Of a stretch of DNA of 64,000 nucleotides, positions 12,373 through 23,136 are shown piece by piece (position 1 is the first letter of the stretch; each line of letters opens with the position of its first letter). This stretch comes from Xiphydria camelus (lineage: Eukaryota; Arthropoda; Insecta; Hymenoptera; Xiphydriidae): assembly GCA_963678675.1 (NCBI GenBank), contig OY783197.1:22487934-22551933 (forward strand). The letters run 5' to 3'. A program made the position numbers and the translations under genes. The notes under the pieces are model-generated. The model saw only the letters and a list, made by a program, of their open reading frames with translations, searched no databases and had not been told where the DNA came from.

Positions 12373-12866
12373 CCCTCCGTAGTCACCGAGAGTTTGCTTG
12401 TTTCGGGCTTCAATTGTCTGATTGTATACTTCTTTTTTTACAATCATAACCAGACCTAGACCATAACTAGATCTCGAAATAAATAGCTTCTTTTTAAAAC
12501 TCGTATTAATACGAAACTTCCTCGGACTTCGGAAAAGTCATTTTTGAAACGTGCACTACAGAAGTATTTACTGCTTCAAAATATCACCTTATGAGAATCA
12601 TTCGTAGATTTTATTAAGAAAATTCTAAAGCTAAAGAAGTTTCGACACTTCAAGTGAAGCAGCTCATTTTTCACGCATCTACATATTCACGATCGTTTTT
12701 GAATGTGTCATCATTTCATGTCTTACGTAGACACGGTGATTCGACATTCTACAATGTTCGAGGAATGTTTCATAATGTATCGGTCTAAATTGGACGGATA
12801 TCGTTCATGTGGCTATTGTTTAAAAATCGGTTGGGTCAATTTGACCCTTGTGTGACCATCGATCCC
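12373..12866. mobile_element. TTAA-type (piggyBac-like) MITE
   Basis: TTAA at 12369-12372, then CCCTCCGTAGTCACCGAG. Near the right end is GGTCAATTTGACCC, a palindrome comparable to the GTCAATTGAC of the 17862-18363 element. The right TTAA has decayed. Inverted relative at 6522-6945. No coding content. Confidence 0.6.
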
Positions 12867-13864
12867 AATCCTTGAACATTTGAAAACTCTGCCAACGAAA
12901 ACGCATCACTGACATAGATTTGCAAAACCATTTACCTCAATTCAAGCATCAAAACGTACCAGCGTATACTGTATAAACATCAAATGATAATAATTGCTTT
13001 CCCCTTCCAAGAAATCCACCATTCGCCGTAAGAAGACGAAGACTCCTTAATAAGCACAACTTAGATGATTTTCCTCCCCGTGAGGAGCTCGGAACGAGAA
13101 ACGGTCTCCGGATGAAAGAAAATCACTGCAGCTGCCGAGTGGAAAAAGTGGTGGCGCCGCGCGCGCGCGAAGCTGAAGCTAAATTTAAAGTCAAAGGTGA
13201 GGCGAAGCTCGGTGAGAGGGCGTTTTCTGAAATATTTCCTACGTAATTCCTTAGAGAAGACAACAGAAGCGGCTGGAGGGAGCGTTATTACTCGAGACGG
13301 ACTGAAAGCTCGCTTTTTACAAAGAGCCTGACCTCCTGGCGCGGTAGTCCTTCCTCTTTAGAGTTTTAATGATATTTTCATTCGCCCGCGGAGACGCGGC
13401 ATCTGACTACTCCGCGCAGTCAGCCGCGAATCCCATCTGTTCTCACTCGCCTCATTAGCTCAATTAGTAGAATATAATTTCGTTTGAGCTTTTTTCATCC
13501 GAACAATGAGAGGAAAATGATTCATTAAAAGGCGGGCCACTCGCCCCCTTCCGCTTCATCCGCCCAAGGGCACCCGTCTTGGCTCTTCGAGTCGCTGGTA
13601 ATTATACATTTGCGCTCGGTTTCTTCCTTTGGCCAATGTCCTCGAAACTTTAGCCTCTTGTAATTGCTACTAATTCGATCCCGATGACACGGTTTTGCAT
13701 CGCGGCTCCGCCGCAGAGTGGCAGCCGTTGTCGTCGCGCGAACTGGAACTGAACGAGGAACTTCTGTATGCGTAGTGTAATTCGATCTTCTCATACAAAA
13801 GATGCTCAACATTTTTAATTCAATTTGCAATCTGTATACATATTTAATATCACACGAAAAGGAA
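12867..13864. other. No gene recognised
   Basis: Unique-looking sequence; a minus-strand frame at 13525-13830 (101 codons) has no motif I know and no splice support. Confidence 0.5.
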
Positions 13865-14035
13865 AACGTTAGACAAAGTAATTATTCGCAAAGTTACAAG
13901 CGCATTTTTCCTTACAGCGTTGTGTCGTCGTAAAAACGCAAGAGAGACGCACTTATGCCAAGCAACGAATGCGAGAGAGATATAGGCTTACAATATGATG
14001 ATGCGGCTGCATTTGTAAACGCAGATTTCACGCTT
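13865..14035. repeat. fam-L dispersed repeat
   Basis: AGAGACGCACTTATGCCAAG region aligns with 1-110 and 60320-60410; the preceding TACAAGCGCATTTTTCCTTACA matches 60290-60305 loosely. Confidence 0.6.
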
Positions 14036-14090
14036 TCCTATGGTATCCAGATAAATGCGATTAGATCGTCTGTACCTCACAGAAATCATA

Positions 14091-14302
14091 CATTGTAAAA
14101 AAATTTGTATTCAACTTAATGTTATTGTAGATAAAGCTTTTATCCAATGCGTTGGTTATGAAAATGAATATACTCCGTTACAAAATTTCAATAAGGACGA
14201 TTTCATGAAGAAACATATTAATTTTCATAATTATTAATTACGTATGCATTGGAAAAAAGATTTATTTAAAAGTGTATTAAAAATACAAATTTGTCTACTG
14301 TG
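14091..14302. mobile_element. fam-A TA-target fold-back MITE
   Basis: CATTGTAAAAAAATTTGTA pairs with ACAAATTTGTCTACTGTG; TA flanks at 14089-14090 and 14303-14304. The interior is palindromic around ATATTAATTTTCATAATTA. Other copies at 20283-20508 and 23277-23484. Confidence 0.75.
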
Positions 14303-14794
14303 TAGTGTATTGCGGAAGCATTTTTACGTCAAATTATTAGAATCCGCTTATTACAAGCGTAGATTGCAAATAATACGTTAAATTTAGAGTATGCCATAAG
14401 CAAGATATAACCGAGGTAACAAATTTACGTAAAATTTTATTTACTAAATCACAGTACCTAATATGTAACATTCACTTATTATTTCCAAAACATCATTTCA
14501 TCATTTTATCGCATAAGTAACAGTACTAAGGAAGAACTTATAAAATGCACGTAGTTGCTACACGCGGTGATTTAGGTTTCCAAAGTTGCTGCAAAATTTA
14601 CGTCATGTGTCTGGCTAGGTGTGACTCTAAAGTGAAACGTGATGATAATAACAAGACGATAGTACCCGTGGAAAACGTCACCTCTTCGTATCAGTTTCCA
14701 AATTAATATCCCCTTCCCTCACAACTTTCCCTCCCGCAATGTTTTTATTTTCCACTCAAACTTTTCCCACGGCTTGCTAATTAACTTCGCAGTT
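14303..14794. other. No gene recognised
   Basis: AT-rich, no repeat relation spotted. Confidence 0.4.
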
Positions 14795-14818
14795 CGCGAA
14801 AGACTTCTGGTTATAGGT
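14795..14818 (+). other. Possible 24-nt microexon
   Basis: A branch-like GCTAAT and an acceptor CTTCGCAG precede the segment, and a perfect donor GTAAGT follows it. If spliced to an acceptor before 15272 (CCGCCATCAG), the frame stays open into the putative terminal exon. Suggestive only: the signals are short and no homologue is known to me. Confidence 0.2.
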
Positions 14819-15271
14819 AAGTCCGTAGAGATTTCCACCGAGTCCGTTCTCTAATCCGTACTCTCTAATCTACGCGATCCCGCCCCACGTCGCGTCTCGC
14901 GGAAGACGTATCTTCACCCAACCCCTGCCTCCCCAACAAACAGCAATACCCTTGCGCCCGTTAGACCCCTGTTACGACTTCGGGAACCCCTCCGAGGTGG
15001 AGTCTCGCAATTTCACCGATTCCTGCCCCGTATCGACCATTCGCATTAGCAGTTACCTGCACGTAGCGAACGATTAATCGGATTTCCGGTCCGTCGCGCA
15101 TCCGACTCCAACTCGGTTTCCGGCGGGTCTCGGGGACCCGCGCGCTGATGCACGTCTTCGGGCGGTGGGCGGGGCTGTGTGTAGCGTCTCGCGCGACGAG
15201 GCGCTCGCTATCTTCGCGCAATAATACTTGGGAAACATTTGCACCGTGCCGCGCACCGCCATCAGGACGAA

Positions 15272-15551
15272 CTATTCGTTATCATCACGCCAGATTAGGT
15301 TAATCAACGAGCGAGGCGAGGCCGTGACTGGAAGTTCAACAACAAGTCCTAGAGTTAGTGCCGGTAGACTGCCGGATCTTCCGACGGCGAGACACAACCC
15401 CCTCGCGCCGCTCTCTTCGCGGATGGCGTTGCGCGGAACCGATTCGAATCCATCGATCGCGTCGCCTATGTCGGGCGGCATCGGCGATTTGCGCACCGAT
15501 TACTGCGAATTGCAAGTCGTCCGTCTTCCGAATAATGTCCAGAGCGCCTGA
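15272..15551 (+). CDS. Putative terminal coding exon of an unidentified host gene
   Basis: An open frame runs to TGA at 15549-15551, with acceptor-like sites at CATCACGCCAG (before 15294) and CCGCCATCAG (before 15272). It encodes RQIRLINERGEAVTG, a Ser/Pro/Arg-rich stretch, then DYCELQVVRLPNNVQSA and stop. AATAAA follows at 15596-15601, 45 bases past the stop. The same C-terminal peptide pattern recurs in the second segment at 16328-16450 with synonymous and conservative changes, which argues that the reading frame has been under selection. I do not recognise the protein; a Ser/Arg-rich intracellular tail is a possibility. The 5' exons are not located. Confidence 0.45.
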
Positions 15552-15595
15552 TCGATGAGCCGGGCTCGCGCGTTGAACGATGGCGTACGTATATG

Positions 15596-15601
15596 AATAA
15601 A
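15596..15601 (+). terminator. Polyadenylation signal AATAAA after the putative terminal exon
   Basis: AATAAA 45 bases past the TGA at 15551, in GC-rich sequence where it is less likely by chance. Confidence 0.4.
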
Positions 15602-15721
15602 AGGTCGAGGGGGGAGGTACGTGTCGAGAGCATAGAGTTTCCTCGAGATTCTTGATGCTGAAAATTCTGGTCTTTACATTTGTCGACTCGCTGGAGAAAA
15701 GTATTTTTCCGATTTGACTTA

Positions 15722-16169
15722 CACCGAGAGAAATGTTATAGATAGCACGGCAATGTTAATATTATAGTTTATTAATACACCGAGAAAATAGTTTATTGAT
15801 AATTAACAAAAGTAAATTCAAATACGGCGAAATAAATATTTCGTTAAGATAAGAAAACGTATAGTTATTAATAAAATGTTTATTTCATTCAAATGATTGC
15901 TTCGAAGGATTTCATTGTATCAAACAGTTAACGAATATTTACTTGGTCCAACAAAACGTTTATTTCGCCATATTCGAACAAACATTTAGTAACTTTAAAT
16001 CAATTGTCTTCTCGGTGTACAAGAATAAGTTCTAGTTACATTAGCAATACGTATAATTATTTCAGCAATACGTATTGCTCTTATTACTATTTGGTATTGC
16101 TACGTTTAGCCTTAAAGTATAGCTATCACAGCTATACTTGTTGCTGTGTCCTATACATTTCTTTCGGTG
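15722..16169. mobile_element. TA-target MITE interrupted by another
   Basis: CACCGAGAGAAATG to TACATTTCTTTCGGTG with TA outside both ends (15720-15721, 16170-16171). The interior has short palindromes (AGCAATACGTATTGCT type). A fam-K element is inserted at 15778-16017. It sits between the two duplicated terminal exons. Confidence 0.75.
15778..16017. mobile_element. fam-K TA-target MITE, nested
   Basis: CACCGAGAAAATAGTTTATT to CAATTGTCTTCTCGGTG, TA at 15776-15777 and 16018-16019. The interior CGAAATAAATATTT inverted blocks match 56721-56963. Confidence 0.75.
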
Positions 16170-16327
16170 TACTTCATGTTAAAAAATATCAAGTATTATA
16201 AAATATTTAATATCGCAAGAATCTATTTTTTTCCCCTTGATTCGTTCGATCTCGATTTCATTTTCAATCCGAGCTACGCGATCCTTTGATGCCCCACCTA
16301 ATTTCTTCTCCCTATCTTCCACGATAG

Positions 16328-16450
16328 CCAATCGGAATCTATCGATCGCTACTCCCAAGGGATGCCACGCGTCAAGCGGCGTCACCAGTTCGCAACGACT
16401 GTTACGAATTGCACGTCGTCCGTCTTCCAAGGAGCGTCCCGAGCGCTTGA
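16328..16450 (+). CDS. Second putative terminal exon, tandem duplicate of 15443-15551
   Basis: A strong acceptor precedes it: TTTCTTCTCCCTATCTTCC then ACGATAG. The frame gives SPVRNDCYELHVVRLPRSVPSA and TGA at 16448-16450, against SPM...TDYCELQVVRLPNNVQSA in the first copy. Nucleotide similarity starts at the acceptor and extends past the stop. The spacing between anchor blocks differs by ten bases (60 versus 70), yet both reach the same C-terminal frame, as expected if each is joined to the gene body in the phase it needs. Could be an alternative last exon or a decaying duplicate; no AATAAA is seen close behind. Confidence 0.4.
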   Translation, partial: PIGIYRSLLPRDATRQAASPVRNDCYELHVVRLPRSVPSA

Positions 16451-16779
16451 TCGATGGCCCCGCGTCACCCGTTAATCGCCGTTCCTATTCGATAAATGAA
16501 ACCGGATCAGCGGAGGGGCGAGCTACCCCTTTCTAACTGTAGAAACAAGGCACACTCTGTACTCGTATTCAGCGCACTGAAAATTGATACCGAGATAATA
16601 ATAACTGGCACTTCTATCTACCCTATAGGTATGGGTACACTGAAATCTGCAAAACCATTTATCGACGATTTTAGGACATTTCATTTTATTATTGCTTCAT
16701 GTATAGAACTTAATCGTTGTCACGCATTCATAAAAAATGGTTTGAATTTTTAAACTTGAAAGAACCAGAATTTTCAGTA
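16451..16779. other. No gene recognised
   Basis: The first 60 bases still resemble the sequence after the stop of the first terminal exon; beyond that nothing is recognised. Confidence 0.4.
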
Positions 16780-17165
16780 GTACCTACATGGAAAGATGTA
16801 GTATCAGTAAATTTTATTGTATTCCCTAATGGACATTTTTCTCTGCCAAATCTCTGCGAAAAACTCTGACGAAAGTCTACCGTTTTTCTGAAAATGTTCC
16901 AATTTTAAGAGCTGGCAGAGATTTCAGCAGACGCGACAAATATTTCGGCAGAAATTTCGGCAGAAATGGCAGAGTTGGCACATATTTTGGTAGAGTTCGC
17001 AAGAATTTCGTCGGAGTTTACAAAATTAATAGAGATTTGGAAAAATTGTTGTCGACTTTTCGGACTTTGATGAAATTCTTACCAGCTCTGCCGAATTCTC
17101 TACCAGCTCTGCTATTTCTCTATCAGATCTTGAAATTGGAACATTTTCGCAGAGAAATGATAGAA
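16780..17165. mobile_element. fam-B left end plus a fold-back element
   Basis: 16785-16830 carries the fam-B start (TACATGGAAAGATG, AGTAAATTTTATTGTATT). It is followed by a fold-back whose arms contain GAAAATGTTCCAATTTTAAG (about 16892) and CTTGAAATTGGAACATTTTC (about 17129). The centre has short tandem GGCAGAAATTTC units. Confidence 0.6.
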
Positions 17166-17169
17166 TTTT

Positions 17170-17380
17170 ATGTTCAGAAAAAAAAATTACTATTATATTG
17201 TGTCTCGATATTCATTTTTTCGATTAAAATTCCAAACGAAAGGACATTACAGACATGACAATTTATTATGTTGTAATGCAAGTGTAGTTGATAATTGCTT
17301 CGGTTACTTTCATTTGAATTTTTAAACGAAACTTTGCTACTAACAATGCGACTAAATATAACTATATTGTAGGCTATACG
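17170..17380. repeat. fam-D related fragment
   Basis: TGTGTCTCGATATTCA through TTGCTTCGGTTACTTTCAT aligns with 8745-8900. Termini are lost. Confidence 0.5.
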
Positions 17381-17861
17381 AGACCCCTTCCCTCGATACA
17401 GGTCTCGAGACCTCCTACCACCCCTCTAACGATACCTCCTCCGGCCCAGCTTTTACGGAGTCCGAGTCGAATCGAACTAATTATCGAACTAACGAGAACG
17501 AGGCAAAACGACGTGAATGGCTTTTGAATGTAGGGTCGTTGCCGTACGCTTTGCGTCGGTGCGAATAGTCCTGAATGAAGTTCATTCTCGCCTACACCTC
17601 GCCACGCGTCAGCTCAAAATCGCACGGAAGAGGGCGAATTCAAAGACTCCCCGAAGCGAGCTTCGCGAATGCACCGTTTATTCTCGCTCTTCGCGAGATT
17701 TTAATCGGTCCCCAATTTACGACTCGAGAAGGCCTGATCGATCGCGTGGGAATTTTACAAATGGCTTGAGAACAATGGATATTCGTGATTACATTTGATG
17801 CTCATCTGCATACGGAGAAAAATGAAACTGAAATTACGAGCATTTTGGATGCCCGAATTAA
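17381..17861. other. No gene recognised
   Basis: Frames of 64-93 codons around 17517-17798 show no motif. Confidence 0.45.
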
Positions 17862-18363
17862 CCCTTTTGGTCACTGCGACGTCAATTGACGACATAAGAA
17901 TCTTAACTCCGTTTATGCGGAACCGAGTGCGTTTTGCCACTGAAGCACGACGTGGGCAACTGATGGCATCCCATTTGAAGTGCGTTACTTACATTTGGCA
18001 CCATCTGTTAAAAGTTGATAAGACTTGTAAGCAATTTCTACATCGACTCCCACAACGTGTTCAGAAGCACTGTAAACACGGTCAGAATTTTCTTAAATTT
18101 TTATGTCGTCAAACTGTTTTAAATATCGGTTGGTGTAAATTTCGAAAGTTTATAACTGATATTATAAGGTTACATAGTAAGTACGCCGGACATTTTATAT
18201 ATTTTGTCAAATTATTTTTTTTTGTAGTTGTATGTCATCATTTTGTCAAAAGGCAAAAGAAGATCAGTTTTTCAAGTTAAGGGTATTTATAGTATCTCAA
18301 GTGATCCAAAACCACTAATCAAATATTTTTCACTTGATCAAAAAAAATTCGTGACTGAAAGGG
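17862..18363. mobile_element. TTAA-flanked (piggyBac-like) MITE, 502 bp
   Basis: TTAA at 17858-17861 and 18364-18367 flank ends CCCTTTTGGTCACTG and GTGACTGAAAGGG, a match of about 11 of 13. A subterminal palindrome CGTCAATTGACG follows the left end. TTAA duplication with CCC ends is the piggyBac signature. The plus-strand frame at 17795-18280 (161 codons), which starts just left of the element, shows no transposase motif, so the element is non-autonomous. Confidence 0.8.
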
Positions 18364-18367
18364 TTAA

Positions 18368-19780
18368 TTAAGACACTAGGTGTCCGTTGCAAGGCACTAC
18401 ACGCGCTTTATATGATACTGTAGTGACAACTCAGAATTATGAAAAATATTAATGCAAAATGGCATCTCGTTCTTCGCGTAGGTATATGATTAATACAATA
18501 TTGCATATTTTCGAATAATAAATTACTTATAAGGCGATATTGCAATAAATATCAATATCTGTGTTGTAAAACTGCTATATGGTAGTATTATGAAAAATAC
18601 CTATTAGCTATATTGCAAAATACTAAATTATTTGTAAATATACCGCATTGAATCCATGCTAACTATCAGCAGAGAATGAAACGCTCTTTTGTATGACAAT
18701 ATCTTGTATAATTTTGAGTTTTCACTACAGAGCTATAATCGAGCGATTTCTAGAACAGCATCGTCCCGCGAATAATTGCAAAATCTTCCGACTACCGCGG
18801 CGCAGTCTCGCGAAAATTACCATCACAATTAGCGGGATCCTCGTCGCTTGTTTTCGCAACTTCGTCTCAAGCTCTGCTATATATATACGAGTATACGAGT
18901 TCGATACACGACGTATATGCACGTCGAAGTTGGCGCCGATACTTTTCAATTAACGAGCGCGCGAGATGGCGCGCGGCTTGAAATTAACGGCGCGCGAAGT
19001 TTCATCGCCGCGGCGAAGAGAGGGAGCGAGGCAACGACTTCTATTCGCGATACGGCGTTTTATCTCCTTGTTTTTACGAGCCGCTTCGCGGACGATGTCG
19101 ATCCTTGTTGTTTTTTTTTTATCCAATTCCTACTGCAGTCGAGTGGAGTTATTCCAACCGCTCACCGCGCTTCTCCTCTTCGCTCCCGCTAATCGTTTCT
19201 CGATTAATTGGTACACTCTTTTCGCTCGGGAATACATTTCTAACGGACGAACTCCGGCAGACGTTCGACGCCACGTTTTGCCCGGGACGACTCGTGCGAA
19301 GGGGATGAGGTGTAAGAATAGGCATCGTGTCTCACGAGTCGGTTTTCCACGTGTTCCGATAAAATCGTGTCTTCTCTGAGCTGCCTTAAATCGTTCTGAG
19401 CTTTATTGAAAAATACAGAGGTCTTATATCGATCTCGAATTAAACCCGGGTTAAGGGGCGGATGCGTGCTCGCTCGGGAGAGAAATCTGCTATGCCGATG
19501 GAGCCGCGCTCCCTATTCGTGCTGCTGGCCGGTCGAGGGATCCGATTCGGAGCGAGGTTGGAGGAGAACTAATAGAAAACCCTAGAGAAGATTGTTCTCG
19601 TCTCCGGGGTCGCTAGATAACATCGAGGCGCCTCTCGTTTTTCGTTTCTTCTTTTCGCGGGAGCCGAATAAAGATATTCGTGGGGTTTCGCTTCGTTGAG
19701 ACTTTTGGAAATCATTAAATTTGTTCCGACCGACGATGCGTCCATAAAAATGTCAGATAAATTGAGTAAACTGTTCAGTT
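18368..19780. other. No gene recognised; CpG-rich at 18930-19560
   Basis: Overlapping frames of up to 137 codons in the CpG-rich part, Arg/Ser-rich and without motif. Confidence 0.5.
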
Positions 19781-19794
19781 AAGGAGATGCGTAC

Positions 19795-20260
19795 TTGAAA
19801 TTTTCGTAAACATCGAAATCTCTGGAATCAAACTCTCGATTACTCTATATCTTGTGTATTTTTTCGCGTTGATTCCGAAAATCATTGATTTATTGAAGAA
19901 ATCTCGAAAGAACACCGCGATATCGATAATTTATTATGGATATTATTGTGATATTTTCTTTTACGTAAAATCATCGATTTTTGGCTACTGTCATGACATC
20001 TGACATTTTTTTTTCACTTTTTTATAAAAATAGAAAACTTTGAAATGAAGCTCTCAATTACCCTATCTCGCGCACTTCCTTTGTACTGCTCCCGAGAATA
20101 ATAGATTTATTGAGAAATTCTCAACGGGACATGGAGATATCCCGTGGGACGGGATGGGATATCGATGATCTTCTTTGACAAAATATTGTCACGCATATAA
20201 GATCGTTGACGGATTACGTTTCCTTTAAAATACTAATCCATTATCTGTACCCTTTGTAAT
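19795..20260. repeat. Diverged tandem repeat, related to 47636-48240
   Basis: Units built around TTGATTCCGAAAATCATTGA, TTTATTGA.GAAAT and GAGATATCGATGAT-like blocks appear at about 19855 and again near 20080. The same blocks recur twice at 47.6-48.2 kb. High divergence suggests an old satellite-like family. Confidence 0.5.
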
Positions 20261-20282
20261 CAGCGTGAAAAAATAAATGATG

Positions 20283-20508
20283 CACTTTAAAAAAATTTTT
20301 ATTAAATTTAATAGAATTTTACATAAAGCTTTTTTTCCAATATGTGATTATGAAGAATAATATACTCTGTTATGAAATTTATTATGACAATTTCATAAGG
20401 AAGTACATTAATTTTCATAATTACGGAGCAAATTAATTTTCGCAATCACGTATTAGAAAAAAAGCCTTATACAAAAGTATGCTAAAAATTCAAATGTTTT
20501 TTGCAATG
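20283..20508. mobile_element. fam-A fold-back MITE
   Basis: CACTTTAAAAAAATTTTTAT to TGTTTTTTGCAATG, with TA after the right end. Interior AATATACTCTGTTATGAAAT matches 14091-14302 and 23277-23484. Confidence 0.7.
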
Positions 20509-21541
20509 TAGAGTAATTTAGCGATCGATTCCAGAGATTTCGATTTTTGGCAAAATGTCAAGGGATACGTGTACCTATTCCCATTAATTAGAAATCCAAT
20601 GACCGTAACACCTTAACGTGCTACGATTGTTTCCCCAACCAACTCAATTTTTTTATCAGTATCTAAGAAGTTTTTAACCTCTCAGCAACATTTTCATTCG
20701 CGAATTCGCATTAAATAAATCATTTCTCCGCGTGTATAGAAGTAACGCGAAGATATATTCCTACATTCGCTGAAATATTACACCCATAAATACAAAAGCC
20801 ATTCCTCGCTTCAGCCCGCACATGCATAATCGCTCGAATCAACCGCAACCCCGCGAAAGTCAAACGCGCGCTTTCCCCCTCTCCTCCCCTTCCTCCCGCG
20901 CAATTCTCGCGAGGATACAAATTGCTCAATGCAATTTGAAAGACGAGCCACGGCCCTGCAATATAGAGGAACCCGAAAGAGAGGCCCGAATAACGAAGAA
21001 GCGGAGCGCGCGCAGCTCCTCCGATAAGAGGGAACGCGTCTCGGAGGTCTCGCCGGATCGAGCGAGGAGGAAGCGCGCGCGACGAAACGGGGAGCCGACA
21101 GGCATTTCGTTCGATTCATCTCGGCCCTCCTCGCGATTCCACCCTCCGCCACCGCGGCGCCGGCAAGACACGGGGATGGAGGCCGTAAAACCTTGAACTT
21201 CCCGTCATCAGACCAACGGTGATGCCGACGCCGACGACAACGACGACCACTTGGAACCGAACTCGACCGCCTCCTAACTCGCGAATGAGAAAGAGGCTGT
21301 AGCTCCGGCGTCGATATTCATCTCGCCTCGGTGCTTTTACGTCGCGCGCGAATGGAGTGAAGCCCCGACGTCGCTTAACTGCTGACGAGAGACGAGTGTG
21401 CGTCAGTTCCGTCGGCGCGGTATGCTCCGCGAATTTCTCCCGCGATGACTACACGCGGGACTATTAACGAATGCGTTTTCGGTTTGGCAGCGTCGTCGAT
21501 CGTTCGTTATTTCGACGATCTCTGCGTATCGCTTTCGTTAT
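20509..21541. other. No gene recognised; CpG-rich at 20810-21480
   Basis: Arg/Glu-rich frames on both strands (113-124 codons) contradict each other. No exon signal strong enough to call. Confidence 0.5.
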
Positions 21542-22095
21542 TTCGAGAGAAATAACTGCGGCTGGTGGCAAAAAATGTTTTCTTCGACCAAAAACATGAC
21601 ATAATTTAAAGATCAAGCTGTGGTTTTCTTCGTGCAAACAAAATATTTGATAGGCTTGAGGAATTGTTTTTTCTTGCGCAAAAAGTATTTCTCGTTCAAA
21701 CGAAGGTACTCTTGTGTATCAAGAATATATATATTCTTTGACTAAGAATCTGTATTCCTACACGGAGGAGAATAATTAATTAGCTCTACTGAACATTATT
21801 TGCGGGTTCGCAAGTCATTATTTATTTATATCAATTAAATCTTTGTTCATATTAATTTGATATTTCTCCCTTGCAATCACATACTATTCCACGTGATTGT
21901 AAGGAAGCGATATCTAATTGATGTATTAAAATAATTCATTGATATACAATAAATAAATAATTACTTGTGCGACCTCGCAAGTCATTTTCACTAGATCCTG
22001 CTAATTCTTTTTCTCCGTGTAAAAATGTGCAAGATCATAATATGTTCTTGATTCAAGACATATTTTTTTGACACTAGCAATTATTTCTTTCGGCG
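21542..22095. mobile_element. TA-target MITE carrying a nested fold-back
   Basis: Family of 53284-53543: shared CAAGAATCTGTATTC, ATGTTCTTGATTCAAGA and GATACTAGCAATTATTTCT-type blocks. Right end CGGCG followed by TA; left end CGAGAGAAATAAC is worn. It is interrupted at 21761-22019. Confidence 0.75.
21761..22019. mobile_element. Nested fold-back MITE with TA duplication
   Basis: CACGGAGGAGAATAATTA pairs with TAATTCTTTTTCTCCGTG; TA flanks at 21759-21760 and 22020-22021. The inner arms carry GCAAGTCATT. The uninterrupted host site is visible at about 53470 (GTATTCTTACAAG). Confidence 0.8.
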
Positions 22096-22261
22096 TATGC
22101 ACGCGGCGTGATGCGTTGATTCACGAATCGAGACGGCGAGCTGAAATTTGTGAACGCGATTCTCATTGCGCTGATAGACGGGGAATAAAGTTGAGCCGAA
22201 ATAAAAATTTTCGGAAGAAGAATTAAAATATCACGCTATCGAAATATCGCTAAAATATTTA
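22096..22261. other. No gene recognised
   Basis: Short spacer between two elements, nothing notable. Confidence 0.4.
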
Positions 22262-22265
22262 TTAA

Positions 22266-22355
22266 CCCCTTGACATACAATAACGCGTGGGTGGTTTTAT
22301 TCATTGCATGTGGCATTGCAGCAAATTCCATTTTATTTGTAAATATGTCAAGGGG
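22266..22355. mobile_element. 90-bp TTAA-flanked mini-element
   Basis: Perfect 12-bp ends CCCCTTGACATA with TTAA at 22262-22265 and 22356-22359. Too short to encode anything; ends and target fit piggyBac-type mobilisation. Confidence 0.8.
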
Positions 22356-22359
22356 TTAA

Positions 22360-22792
22360 GCAGTTTCTCGAATGATAAATTCACGAAAATAACGGCGAGA
22401 AGAATCAAGGGGTAAGGAGAGTCTTCGCGGTTTTATAAAACGCTGAATTTTTTTTTACCCCGCGACGTCGGATGTGTGTCAACGACGTCGACCACTTGGC
22501 AGTCATCCTTAGCCTCGTTGCATCGATTAACGAACCGTTCCCCGCATATGTATATACCCGACCCTCTTACAGCTAAAATTGTACGATCGATCGCCTCGTT
22601 ACAGTGCGGATGATATTCGTCGCTCGTTATTCTCGTATGTCGGGCTGCGAGTTCCGACAGTAAGGAAGAGCTCGCATGGGTTGGAGTATCGAGACGTACT
22701 CTATGTGTAATCGTAACTGAATAGATATATACTATGCGCATAAATGAAGTATCTATACCTACGCTCTATACGCGCGTATAATGGACTAAAGG

Positions 22793-22793
<1 letters not shown>
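22360..22793. other. No gene recognised
   Basis: A 102-codon minus-strand frame at 22433-22741 has no motif known to me. Confidence 0.45.

Positions 22794-22853
<60 letters not shown>
22794..22853. repeat. (AG)n microsatellite, about 30 units
   Basis: Uninterrupted AG dinucleotide for 60 bases. Confidence 0.98.
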
Positions 22854-22857
<4 letters not shown>

Positions 22858-23136
22858 ACGAAGGGACGCAAGAGTTTCATATGGTATCGTCTAGATGGAT
22901 ATAGCGTTCGCCTAAGTTATGCCAATGGTAGATGATGTGGATTAGGGGAAGAACATTGTCGAGGAATCGCCTCGTTGTGACTGTCGTGGATGGCGTCTAA
23001 TTTTTTTTGGGCTGAGGACGATGTAGGTTAACGGAATAATGTTGGAGAGCTCTAGCTAGTGTTATACGATTATTATCCGATGAGAAGATGATGTTAAATA
23101 CGTAGACCGACTGCATCAAATTGAGATATAGAGGCG
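22854..23136. other. No gene recognised
   Basis: Nothing notable seen. Confidence 0.4.

Noticed and set aside
17795..18280. 161-codon plus-strand frame starting just left of the TTAA MITE and running through most of it
   Set aside because: Crosses the element's left boundary and has no transposase motif; treated as chance.
22794..22853. Coding repeat (Arg-Glu)n in the AG microsatellite
   Set aside because: Simple dinucleotide repeat; the frame exists only because AG repeats contain no stops.
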